From assembly GCA_049889175.1 (NCBI GenBank), contig JBMHDW010000012.1, forward strand, positions 62,001 through 126,000: 64,000 nucleotides of DNA. Direction: 5' to 3'. Under the pieces are notes generated by a model. That model was given only the letters and a program-made list of their open reading frames with translations. It ran no database searches and had not been told where the DNA came from. The DNA comes from JBMHDW01 sp049889175 (GTDB taxonomy: Bacteria > Pseudomonadota > Gammaproteobacteria > Comchoanobacterales > Comchoanobacteraceae). A program made the position numbers and the translations under genes. This document shows, piece by piece, positions 25,700 through 32,969 of this stretch; position 1 is the first letter of the stretch, and each line of letters starts with the position of its first letter.

Positions 25700-25975
25700 T
25701 TAGCTATTAACTAAATCCTTTAATTTTTTTGCAACTGTCAATTTAACAGACTTAGATGCTGCAATTTGAATTTCTTCGCCAGTTCTTGGATTTCTACCAG
25801 TTCTAGCACTACGCTCTGACAAACTGAAAGAACCAAATCCTGGGATAGATACTTTTGTGCCTTTAGCACATTCTGCTGATATCAAATCGAAAAGAGAATC
25901 AACTACTGTGCCCAATTCTGACTTGGCCATGCCTGTCATAGCACTTAGTTCGTTAAGTAAATCTTGTTTGTTCAT
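25700..25975 (-). CDS. hupB: DNA-binding protein HU
   Basis: 91-aa histone-like nucleoid protein of the HU/IHF family. It starts MNKQDLLNELSAMTGMAKSEL and carries the conserved beta-arm turn GRNPRTGEEI and the C-terminal KKLKDLVN helix. Its position upstream of ppiD matches hupB in E. coli. It has its own promoter (26004-26032). Confidence 0.97.
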   Translation of the reverse strand: MNKQDLLNELSAMTGMAKSELGTVVDSLFDLISAECAKGTKVSIPGFGSFSLSERSARTGRNPRTGEEIQIAASKSVKLTVAKKLKDLVNS

Positions 25976-26003
25976 CTTGCGTTCCTAATGTTAACGTTTT
26001 GGC

Positions 26004-26032
26004 AATTTAACAGCTTGGTATTAACCTGTCAA
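26004..26032 (-). promoter_or_regulatory. Promoter of hupB (HU)
   Basis: On the minus strand a consensus TTGACA (26032-26027), a 17-nt spacer and TAAATT (26009-26004). The predicted start is near 25997, about 22 nt before the HU ATG. It probably also drives the two tRNAs that follow. Confidence 0.65.
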
Positions 26033-26048
26033 GCATTTTACGCCGACT

Positions 26049-27581
26049 TTATTCCTTGTCCTGAATTTTGCTAAGCTCATGGGCAATTTTATCGCTTGAT
26101 CTTCTTTTGTTTCTTGAATGAAATAGCAATATTACACTGAGTATTGCAACAATTATATGTGTAGTTACGTGGTCAAGAATAACATAGCCACCTTCAAATG
26201 GGCTTATGTATATCACGAGGCCCAATAGTATCATGTGCATGATCAGCCAATTGTTTTTGAGTAGGTTATTGATGTTGGTATAGGCTTGCTTGGCGACTAA
26301 TACACTACCACACAATAAAATGATTCCGTAAGTGGTCCAACCACCCCATAATATAATATAATTACATAGAATGGTTGTAGTAGTCAGTATGACTTTATCT
26401 GCTTTCTCTTTGCTGGTGGTAATGGCATTTAGTGCTATGGGACCAGCTAAATATGCAAATATCAAAATAATGGACTGAAACTTCACCAATTCCTGCCATG
26501 AAAAAGGCAGTAAAAGACATCCAATGATGAAATTAAATAATAGTGCTTTGTGAGGTACACCGTGGTGATTTAATGCTGATAGTGGTTTTGGTAGGGCCTG
26601 TATGGTTGACATTGCATAGGTCAGCCTTCCTGTTGTTGCTGTATACATAAGTCCCGCTCCACCAGGGCTTATGGCCATATCTAAGTAGAGTAAAATTTGC
26701 ACCCAAAGCAGACCAAGTTGGATGGCCAGGTAGGCCCATGGGCCATTGCCAGTTATGCCTGTGATATTTATAGTATCTATGCAGCCAATATAAACGATTT
26801 GAAATATTATGTATGCAATCATACAAAAAAGAACACTTCCAATGATCGCAAATGGAATGGCCTTTCGTGGGTTTTGTGTCTCTCCAGCAAGTGAGGTAAC
26901 TTCTCTAAAGCCTAAAAATGAAAAAATAACAACAGTTGAAACAGCATTTAAAATGCCATGCCAGCCGAGGCTTGAATCAGGGGATAATAATTCATGGTTG
27001 AGCGATGATGTGTTGAACCCGAAAGATGCTATACTTAATGCAATAATGATGGGGATAAATATCTTCCAAATAGCTATGTAGTTGTTGAATTTAATCAATA
27101 GCGCTATTCCTTTCATGTTAATATAAGTCATAAGTGCCATTAAGCATAGTGATAAACTTAAGCCCATTGGGTTTAATGTGTTGTTTGAAATGAGTTCCAC
27201 ACTAGGATATATGGTGCTGATGTATTCTATAATGGTGCGCACCTCTGTCGGAGCAACAGCAACACATGATAGCCAAGCAAACCAGGCAATGATTCTTGAT
27301 GGTTCTATGCCATGTGTTATGGCAAGATAACGGCCAATACCTCCAGCAATAGGTATTCTTGTGGCAATTGATGAGAAGCAAAAGGCAATAATAATGACAA
27401 TGATACTGCCAATTAACCAGCTTAGGATTGCACCATTTCCAGCAATCTTATATGCAAAATGAGCGCTCATTAGCCAGCCTGATCCCATCATGCAGCTTAT
27501 CGAGGCAAATAATAGTGTGATTCTGCCATAAATGTGTTTAAATTGACTCATGCTATTGTAAAGATGTTGAAATGTGATCAT
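26049..27581 (-). CDS. APC-family amino acid permease
   Basis: 510 aa with about twelve to fourteen membrane helices. The N-terminal helix contains the APC signature in SCMMGSGWLMSA, and the middle contains SFLGFREVTSLAGETQNPRKAIPFAI, a family hallmark. Members exchange or import amino acids or amines; the substrate cannot be read from sequence. Two starts are possible, 27581 (AGG upstream) and 27551 (MSQFKHIYGR). It is divergent from ccmA, whose promoter overlaps its 5' end. Confidence 0.9.
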   Translation of the reverse strand: MITFQHLYNSMSQFKHIYGRITLLFASISCMMGSGWLMSAHFAYKIAGNGAILSWLIGSIIVIIIAFCFSSIATRIPIAGGIGRYLAITHGIEPSRIIAWFAWLSCVAVAPTEVRTIIEYISTIYPSVELISNNTLNPMGLSLSLCLMALMTYINMKGIALLIKFNNYIAIWKIFIPIIIALSIASFGFNTSSLNHELLSPDSSLGWHGILNAVSTVVIFSFLGFREVTSLAGETQNPRKAIPFAIIGSVLFCMIAYIIFQIVYIGCIDTINITGITGNGPWAYLAIQLGLLWVQILLYLDMAISPGGAGLMYTATTGRLTYAMSTIQALPKPLSALNHHGVPHKALLFNFIIGCLLLPFSWQELVKFQSIILIFAYLAGPIALNAITTSKEKADKVILTTTTILCNYIILWGGWTTYGIILLCGSVLVAKQAYTNINNLLKNNWLIMHMILLGLVIYISPFEGGYVILDHVTTHIIVAILSVILLFHSRNKRRSSDKIAHELSKIQDKE

Positions 27582-27596
27582 TTTACCTGATATAAC
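27567..27596 (+). promoter_or_regulatory. Promoter of ccmAB
   Basis: TTGAAA (27567-27572), an 18-nt spacer and TATAAC (27591-27596). The predicted start is near 27603, leaving only about 14 nt of leader without a recognisable ribosome binding site. The -35 lies within the first codons of the divergent permease gene. Confidence 0.5.
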
Positions 27597-27616
27597 TGAA
27601 AAGACAACCTGATTAT

Positions 27617-28207
27617 ATGACGATTATTGCCGCCAAAAACATATGCCACCAATTGGGTGAGCAGATTATCCCACGTAAGCCATTAAGTTTTGATCTTGAG
27701 GCGGGTGATTGCTTATTGTTACGAGGTGGTAATGGCGTTGGAAAAACGACTATTATGAGAATAGTGTTGGGTCAGTTAGCATATTGCGGAACATTACATT
27801 ATCAGTGGCCCTCGCATTCAGTTGTTCATCATATGATGGCTGTCTTTGCTCATGATCTTTTGCCTCAAAGTATGAGGGTGTCCGATTTTATCAAGCTGCA
27901 CCAACGTTTATATGATTTGCCATCGCTATTCGTTCATCAAGTATCAAATCAACTGGGGGGTGAGTATTGTCAGCAAATCATTGGCACCTTATCTCAAGGC
28001 TATCAAATGCGATTAAAGTTGCTGTTAGTACAATGCATTACATCTCACGTTTGGATATTAGATGAGCCATGGACCTATATTGATCAACAAATTAAAATTC
28101 AACTTAATGAGTCAATTGATGCATTTCGACAAGCTGGTGGTGTGGTTATTTGTTCATCACATGATCCTGGTTGTTACAGTGGTATAACAAAAGAGCTTGT
28201 ATTATGA
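27617..28207 (+). CDS. ccmA: Heme exporter ATP-binding protein CcmA
   Basis: 196-aa ABC ATPase: Walker A GGNGVGKTT (residues about 37-45), signature LSQGYQMRLKLL, Walker B VWILDEP and H-loop SSHDP. The short size and the coupled ccmB gene identify it as CcmA of the cytochrome c maturation system I, which releases holo-CcmE from CcmCD. The signature motif is LSQG rather than LSGG, common in CcmA. There is no clear ribosome binding site. No other ccm genes are in the window. Confidence 0.9.
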   Translation: MTIIAAKNICHQLGEQIIPRKPLSFDLEAGDCLLLRGGNGVGKTTIMRIVLGQLAYCGTLHYQWPSHSVVHHMMAVFAHDLLPQSMRVSDFIKLHQRLYDLPSLFVHQVSNQLGGEYCQQIIGTLSQGYQMRLKLLLVQCITSHVWILDEPWTYIDQQIKIQLNESIDAFRQAGGVVICSSHDPGCYSGITKELVL

Positions 28208-28830
28208 TTGGAATTGTATACAGGATGTTAAAAACTTACTGGCCAACGATGGTTATAGTCTTTTTGCTGAGTTTATCATTTATGCTGCCAATCCACTATG
28301 CATTAATCAGTCACGTTCCGAAGGTTGTATTGGTAACGGTGCAAATGTTATTGATGATTGTGTCTGTTCAATTTTTTGCAGCGTCGTTTCGGGGGGTGTT
28401 CAACAACCATTATATCAGTTCTTTGGTTTCCTTGTCTAAAGCTAAGGGGAGATTATTGATCCGCGTGTTTGCTGCTATGATGTTTATGTTGCATATGCTG
28501 CCATTGGTTGTTGTTCAATATGCCTTGATAACACCAGTTGATGTTATGTCTTTTGGTTCCCTTGGTGCATTAGCGCTTGTGATTTACATGCAGCTATGGC
28601 TGCAAATTTTATATTATTTTTTGTTGCCAGGAATGTCACAATTATGGTTGTCGTTGTTGGTTTTGCCTATGGTTCTTCCTGTGTTTCTTGGTTTTTCTTA
28701 TGTTGTCTCTGGCGCATTAAATGATGTGTTTTACGTGTTTATTGAGTTGATGTTGGCAGTTTGTCTATTTTTTACGGTGTTTATTCCGTTTTTAGTTCAG
28801 CATATTTTGTCAATTAAAAAGGGCTATTGA
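28204..28830 (+). CDS. ccmB: Heme exporter permease CcmB
   Basis: 208 aa from the ATG at 28204, which overlaps the ccmA stop (ATGA). Six membrane helices as in CcmB; the region FFAASFRGVFNNHYISSLVSLSKAKG matches the cytoplasmic loop of the family. It forms the membrane part of the CcmAB ABC transporter. ccmC-H are not next to it, unlike most gammaproteobacteria. Confidence 0.87.
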   Translation: MIGIVYRMLKTYWPTMVIVFLLSLSFMLPIHYALISHVPKVVLVTVQMLLMIVSVQFFAASFRGVFNNHYISSLVSLSKAKGRLLIRVFAAMMFMLHMLPLVVVQYALITPVDVMSFGSLGALALVIYMQLWLQILYYFLLPGMSQLWLSLLVLPMVLPVFLGFSYVVSGALNDVFYVFIELMLAVCLFFTVFIPFLVQHILSIKKGY

Positions 28831-28887
28831 TGATCCATCTAAATAAGCTTGAATTAATCAATCAATCATGTTACTTTTTGTAAACTT

Positions 28888-28964
28888 GGGCTTGTAGCTC
28901 AGTTGGTTAGAGCGCTACGTTGACATCGTAGAGGTCGCCGGTTCGAATCCGACCAAGCCCACCA
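28888..28964 (+). tRNA. tRNA-Val (GAC)
   Basis: 77 nt including an encoded CCA. The acceptor stem GGGCTTG (28888-28894) pairs with CAAGCCC. The anticodon stem CTACG/CGTAG encloses loop TTGACAT, giving GAC. The T arm has GGTTCGAATCC. It lies 13 nt before thrS. A TTGAAT at 28849-28854 may be its -35, but the -10 is poor. Confidence 0.95.
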
Positions 28965-28977
28965 TTTTAAGGATCAT

Positions 28978-30858
28978 ATGGAGACATTAACGGCTATGCC
29001 TACTGGTTTTGATTTACTAAAAAAAGTAGAAGACGCTTCACTTCGCAAAAATATTGTATTAATGCGAGTTGATGGTGTTCTTAAGGATTTAGATCAAGGC
29101 GTTAGCGCTGATCAAAAGGTTGAGTGGGTTGAGAGAGACAGTGATGATGGGCTATACGTTATTCGCCATTCCACTGCCCACCTTCTAGCGCAAGCAGTGA
29201 AAAGGCTTTTTCCCGAGACACAGGTCACTATTGGGCCTGTCATTGAAAATGGCTTTTATTATGATTTTTTCCGTGAGCAGCCATTTGTTGAATCTGAATT
29301 GGCACTTATCGAAAAAGAAATGAAGAAGCTGGCTAAGTCGGCTATTCCTATCAAAAGGCAAGAGCTTACTCGTGATCAAACCAAAGCAATGTTTGCCAAA
29401 ATGGGCGAAGATTTCAAAACAGAGATCATCGATGGTATTGACACCAATGAAATATTGTCTATTTACACGCAAGATGACTTTACTGATTTATGTCGTGGCC
29501 CGCATGTGCCTAATACTCGTGCGCTAAAAGCCTTTAAGCTCACCAAGGTTTCTGCTAGTTATTGGCGTGGTGATTCTCAAGGAACATCGCTACAGCGCAT
29601 CTATGGAACAGCATGGTCGACACAAGAACAGCTTGAAGAGTATCTGCAGCTCCTTGAAGAGCAGGGTAAAAGGGATCATCGTAAAATTGCGAAAATCATG
29701 GATCTCTACCATATTCAGCCTGAAGCTCCTGGTATGATGTTCTGGCATCCTAATGGTTGGACTTTGTACCAAACCCTAGAGCAGTACATGCGTGAGTACT
29801 TTAAAAAATCAAATTATCATGAGATTAAAACGCCTCAATTAGTCAATCAAAGACTTTGGGAAGAATCAGGTCATTGGGCTAAGTTTAAAGATGATATGTT
29901 TACACTGGAGTCAGATAACACACATTACGCAATCAAGCCTATGAGTTGTCCTTGCCATATTCAGGTATTCAATAAGGGTATTAAGAGTTATAAGGATCTG
30001 CCCTACAGATTAGCTGAGTTTGGGCATGTTCACCGATATGAGGCGAGCGGTGCGCTACATGGTTTAATGCGTGTGAGGTCTTTTGTTCAGGATGATGGGC
30101 ATATTTTCTGCGAGCCAAAAGATATTGATCAAGAGGTAAGTTTGTTTATTGATCAGGTAATCGGTATCTACAAAGATTTTGGGTTTGATAATGTTCAAAT
30201 TCGCTTTTCCACGAGGCCTGAAAAAAGAGTTGGGAGTGATGAGCTTTGGGATAAGGCTGAAACAGCTTTGCAGAAGGTGATTGATGATAAGGGCATCGAT
30301 TGGATATTGTCACCAGGTGAGGGTGCATTTTATGGTCCAAAGCTTGAGTTTTCATTAACGGACTGTATTGGTAGGGTGTGGCAGTGTGGTACCATTCAGG
30401 TGGACTTTTCTATGCCTGAGCGATTGGGTGCAACTTTTATATCGAGTGAAAATAAGAAAGAAGTGCCTGTGATGCTGCATCGAGCGATATTCGGTTCTGT
30501 TGAGCGTTTTATAGGTATTCTTATTGAAAACACCTATGGTTGGTTGCCTCTGTGGTTGGCGCCTGTCCAGGGTGTTGTATTGCCTATTTCAGAAAAATTC
30601 AATGATTATGGAATCAAGGTGCGAGACTTATTCAGTCAAATGGGTATGCGTGTTGAGCTCGATACTAGAGACGAAAAAGTATCCTACAAGATTCGTGAGC
30701 ACACGATGAAAAAAGTTTCCTGTCAGTTTATTGTTGGCCAGAAAGAAATGGATGGTAACTTTGTAACAATGCGTGAGCGATGTGGTAAGCAAACACAAAT
30801 GAATATAACAGAAGTTAAAGAGTGGTTTAAAAATAACACAAGTGAGGTAGGTCATTAA
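28978..30858 (+). CDS. thrS: Threonyl-tRNA synthetase
   Basis: 626 aa, close to the usual ~640. A short TGS-like N-terminus is followed by the editing domain with HSTAHLLA, then the class II core (motif 2 VHRYEASGALHGLMRVR, zinc ligands including SCPCH) and an anticodon-binding domain. AAGGAT precedes the ATG. The 3' end overlaps the ATT start of infC by 5 nt, the conserved thrS-infC coupling. Confidence 0.98.
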   Translation: METLTAMPTGFDLLKKVEDASLRKNIVLMRVDGVLKDLDQGVSADQKVEWVERDSDDGLYVIRHSTAHLLAQAVKRLFPETQVTIGPVIENGFYYDFFREQPFVESELALIEKEMKKLAKSAIPIKRQELTRDQTKAMFAKMGEDFKTEIIDGIDTNEILSIYTQDDFTDLCRGPHVPNTRALKAFKLTKVSASYWRGDSQGTSLQRIYGTAWSTQEQLEEYLQLLEEQGKRDHRKIAKIMDLYHIQPEAPGMMFWHPNGWTLYQTLEQYMREYFKKSNYHEIKTPQLVNQRLWEESGHWAKFKDDMFTLESDNTHYAIKPMSCPCHIQVFNKGIKSYKDLPYRLAEFGHVHRYEASGALHGLMRVRSFVQDDGHIFCEPKDIDQEVSLFIDQVIGIYKDFGFDNVQIRFSTRPEKRVGSDELWDKAETALQKVIDDKGIDWILSPGEGAFYGPKLEFSLTDCIGRVWQCGTIQVDFSMPERLGATFISSENKKEVPVMLHRAIFGSVERFIGILIENTYGWLPLWLAPVQGVVLPISEKFNDYGIKVRDLFSQMGMRVELDTRDEKVSYKIREHTMKKVSCQFIVGQKEMDGNFVTMRERCGKQTQMNITEVKEWFKNNTSEVGH

Positions 30859-31363
30859 TAAACATAGAGTAAATGAAAACATTCGGGTTAAAAAGGTTCG
30901 TTTTATTGATCCGGAGGGTAATCAGCGTGGCGTAATTGCAACTGATGAGGCAATGCAGATTGCACAAAGTGCGGGTCTTGATTTAGTTGAGGTTTCACCC
31001 AATACTGCCCCACCTGTTTGCAAAGCTATGGATTATGGCCGTTATTTATACCAACAGCGTAAGGAAAAGAAGCAGCCTAAAGCAAAGGCTATGAAAGAAA
31101 TTGTGCTAAGGCCTGTTATTGGTGAGGCAGATTACCAGCGCAAGCTAAAAAACATATTGGAGTTCCTTGAGAAGGGTCACAAAGTAAAAGTGATGGTGAA
31201 ACTTCGAGGGCGAGAGCGAAGTACACATGATTCAATTGCTGTAGATATCATTAATAGGATCGCAGCAGATGTGGCTACAGAGACAAAGGTCAGTGAATCA
31301 GGTGTTGGAAAAGGTGCAAAGGAAAGGTATAAGCACTTTAGGATATTTGAAGTAAAAAAATAG
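30854..31363 (+). CDS. infC: Translation initiation factor IF-3 (ATT start)
   Basis: 169 aa starting at an ATT codon (30854-30856) that overlaps the thrS stop (ATTAA). GAGG lies 6 nt upstream. The reading (M)NKHRVNENIRVKKVRFIDPEG aligns with the IF-3 N-terminus, whereas the first in-frame ATG (30953) would remove the first 33 residues. The C-terminal domain has KEIVLRPVIGEADYQRKL. An AUU start is the known basis for IF-3 autorepression in E. coli, so the same feedback is expected here. Confidence 0.95.
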   Translation: MNKHRVNENIRVKKVRFIDPEGNQRGVIATDEAMQIAQSAGLDLVEVSPNTAPPVCKAMDYGRYLYQQRKEKKQPKAKAMKEIVLRPVIGEADYQRKLKNILEFLEKGHKVKVMVKLRGRERSTHDSIAVDIINRIAADVATETKVSESGVGKGAKERYKHFRIFEVKK

Positions 31364-31372
31364 TTATTTTTC

Positions 31373-31401
31373 TTGACATATCAAGCAAAGGATACCATTA
31401 T
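31373..31401 (+). promoter_or_regulatory. Promoter upstream of rpmI
   Basis: A consensus TTGACA (31373-31378), a 17-nt spacer and CATTAT (31396-31401), 27 nt before the rpmI ATG. It would drive rpmI-rplT-pheS-pheT separately from thrS-infC. Confidence 0.6.
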
Positions 31402-31427
31402 AAACCCAGTTTTCGAGGTAGTAAGTT

Positions 31428-31622
31428 ATGAGTGCAAAATTTAAAACCAGGTCATCTGCTGTTAAGCGATTTAAAAAAGCCGGATCAAAAGTTAAACGCG
31501 GGTCAGCATACAGAAGTCACATTAATACCAAGCGCAGTGGTGATGTAACCCGAGGTATGAGTATAACTCGTTATGTATCAAAGGCAGAGCAGAAAAACGT
31601 TGAAAGGCTAATAGGAGGCTAA
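31428..31622 (+). CDS. rpmI: Ribosomal protein L35
   Basis: 64-aa basic protein starting MSAKFKTRSSAVKRFKKAGS, typical of L35 (bL35). It is followed after 1 nt by rplT, whose ribosome binding site AGGAGG lies over the end of rpmI. Standard infC-rpmI-rplT order. Confidence 0.97.
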   Translation: MSAKFKTRSSAVKRFKKAGSKVKRGSAYRSHINTKRSGDVTRGMSITRYVSKAEQKNVERLIGG

Positions 31623-31623
31623 T

Positions 31624-31986
31624 ATGGCTAGAGTAAGTTCCAGTGTTACAAGAAAGGCTAAACATTCAAAGGTCCTTAAAGCCGCAAAAGGTTATTATGG
31701 TGCTAGGAGTCGTTGTTTTAAGACTGCAAAGCAAGCGGTAACAAAGGCTGGTCAGTATGCATACAGAGATCGCAGAGCCAAGAAAAGAACATTTAGAGCG
31801 CTATGGATTCAGAGAATCAATGCCGCAGCAAGGCTTTGCGATATAAGTTATAGTAGACTTATTGAGTTATTAGACGGTAGGCTTAATAGAAAGATGCTTG
31901 CAGATGTTGCAGCTAGAGATATGAATACATTTAAACTTATTGTAGAACAATTAAAAAATAGCGCTGATAAAACTGCAGCTTCATGA
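31624..31986 (+). CDS. rplT: Ribosomal protein L20
   Basis: 120 aa, starting MARVSSSVTRKAKHSKVLKAAKGYYGARSR, the long basic N-terminal extension of bL20, then a helical C-terminus (RALWIQRINAAAR). L20 represses its own operon in E. coli through an mRNA structure; I did not find a clear pseudoknot here. It overlaps pheS by ATGA. Confidence 0.98.
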   Translation: MARVSSSVTRKAKHSKVLKAAKGYYGARSRCFKTAKQAVTKAGQYAYRDRRAKKRTFRALWIQRINAAARLCDISYSRLIELLDGRLNRKMLADVAARDMNTFKLIVEQLKNSADKTAAS

Positions 31987-32969
31987 TAAACGACATCATT
32001 GCGCCATTGGCGGCTGAGCTAGCATCATGTGCTAAGACACATGATGTCTATGTTATAAAGAGTCAATACCTTGGTAAGACAGGCAAAATAAATAAGGCCT
32101 TTTCTTCTGTAAAGCAGTTGGCTGCAGACGAAAAACGTGCCTTTATTCAGGAGGTCAACCAAACTAAGGTGTACATTGAAAATGCTATCACTTCACGATT
32201 AAATGAGATCGAGCTGGCTGAAATTCAACGAATGGCGAAAGAAGACAGTTTTGATTTTTCAAAGCCTCATTTTGACACAGCAGGATCTATTCATCCTCTA
32301 ACAACAACCAGTTCTCGGTTGGTTAGTGTGCTCCAATCGATGGGTTTTGAGCTTCGTTCTGGGCCTGAAATTGAAACATCCTATTATAATTTTGATGCTT
32401 TGAATATTCCCAAGTATCATCCTGCTAGAGCCATGCACGATACTTTTTACCTCTCCGACGGCGGTTTGTTAAGAACGCAAACGTCTTCTGTCCAGATACA
32501 CGTTATGGAGCAGGAGCAGCCCCCATTTCGTATGATGAGTTTGGGGCGTGTTTTTAGAAGTGACTTCGATACTACGCATACGCCTATGTTTCATCAGCTG
32601 GAAGGTCTTGTGGTCAATAAAACAGCAACATTTGTAGAGTTAAAACATACACTCTATGAGTTTGTTGAACGTTTCTTTGGTAAGAAAATGCAAATCAAGT
32701 TCAGACCTTCCTACTTCCCATTCACAGAGCCTTCTGCTGAAATGGACATTTTCTTTAATGGACGCTGGCTTGAGGTGTTAGGTTGTGGCATGGTGCATCC
32801 AAAGGTGCTGAAAAATGTTGGTCTCGACCCTTCAGTGTATCAGGGTTTTGCATTTGGTCTAGGTGTTGATCGGTTTTGTATGTTACAGCATGATATTGCC
32901 GATCTGAGAGATTTATTTGATAATAGAATTTCATTTTTACATCAATTTAGGGGTTCAAATGAGTTTTAA
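31983..32969 (+). CDS. pheS: Phenylalanyl-tRNA synthetase alpha subunit
   Basis: 328 aa, class II catalytic subunit. An N-terminal coiled coil (about 1-90) is followed by FHQLEGLVV, the EPSAEMDIFF motif 2 region, LEVLGCGMVHP and the motif 3 FGLGVDRFCML. Normal length. It overlaps pheT by 11 nt. Confidence 0.98.
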   Translation: MINDIIAPLAAELASCAKTHDVYVIKSQYLGKTGKINKAFSSVKQLAADEKRAFIQEVNQTKVYIENAITSRLNEIELAEIQRMAKEDSFDFSKPHFDTAGSIHPLTTTSSRLVSVLQSMGFELRSGPEIETSYYNFDALNIPKYHPARAMHDTFYLSDGGLLRTQTSSVQIHVMEQEQPPFRMMSLGRVFRSDFDTTHTPMFHQLEGLVVNKTATFVELKHTLYEFVERFFGKKMQIKFRPSYFPFTEPSAEMDIFFNGRWLEVLGCGMVHPKVLKNVGLDPSVYQGFAFGLGVDRFCMLQHDIADLRDLFDNRISFLHQFRGSNEF

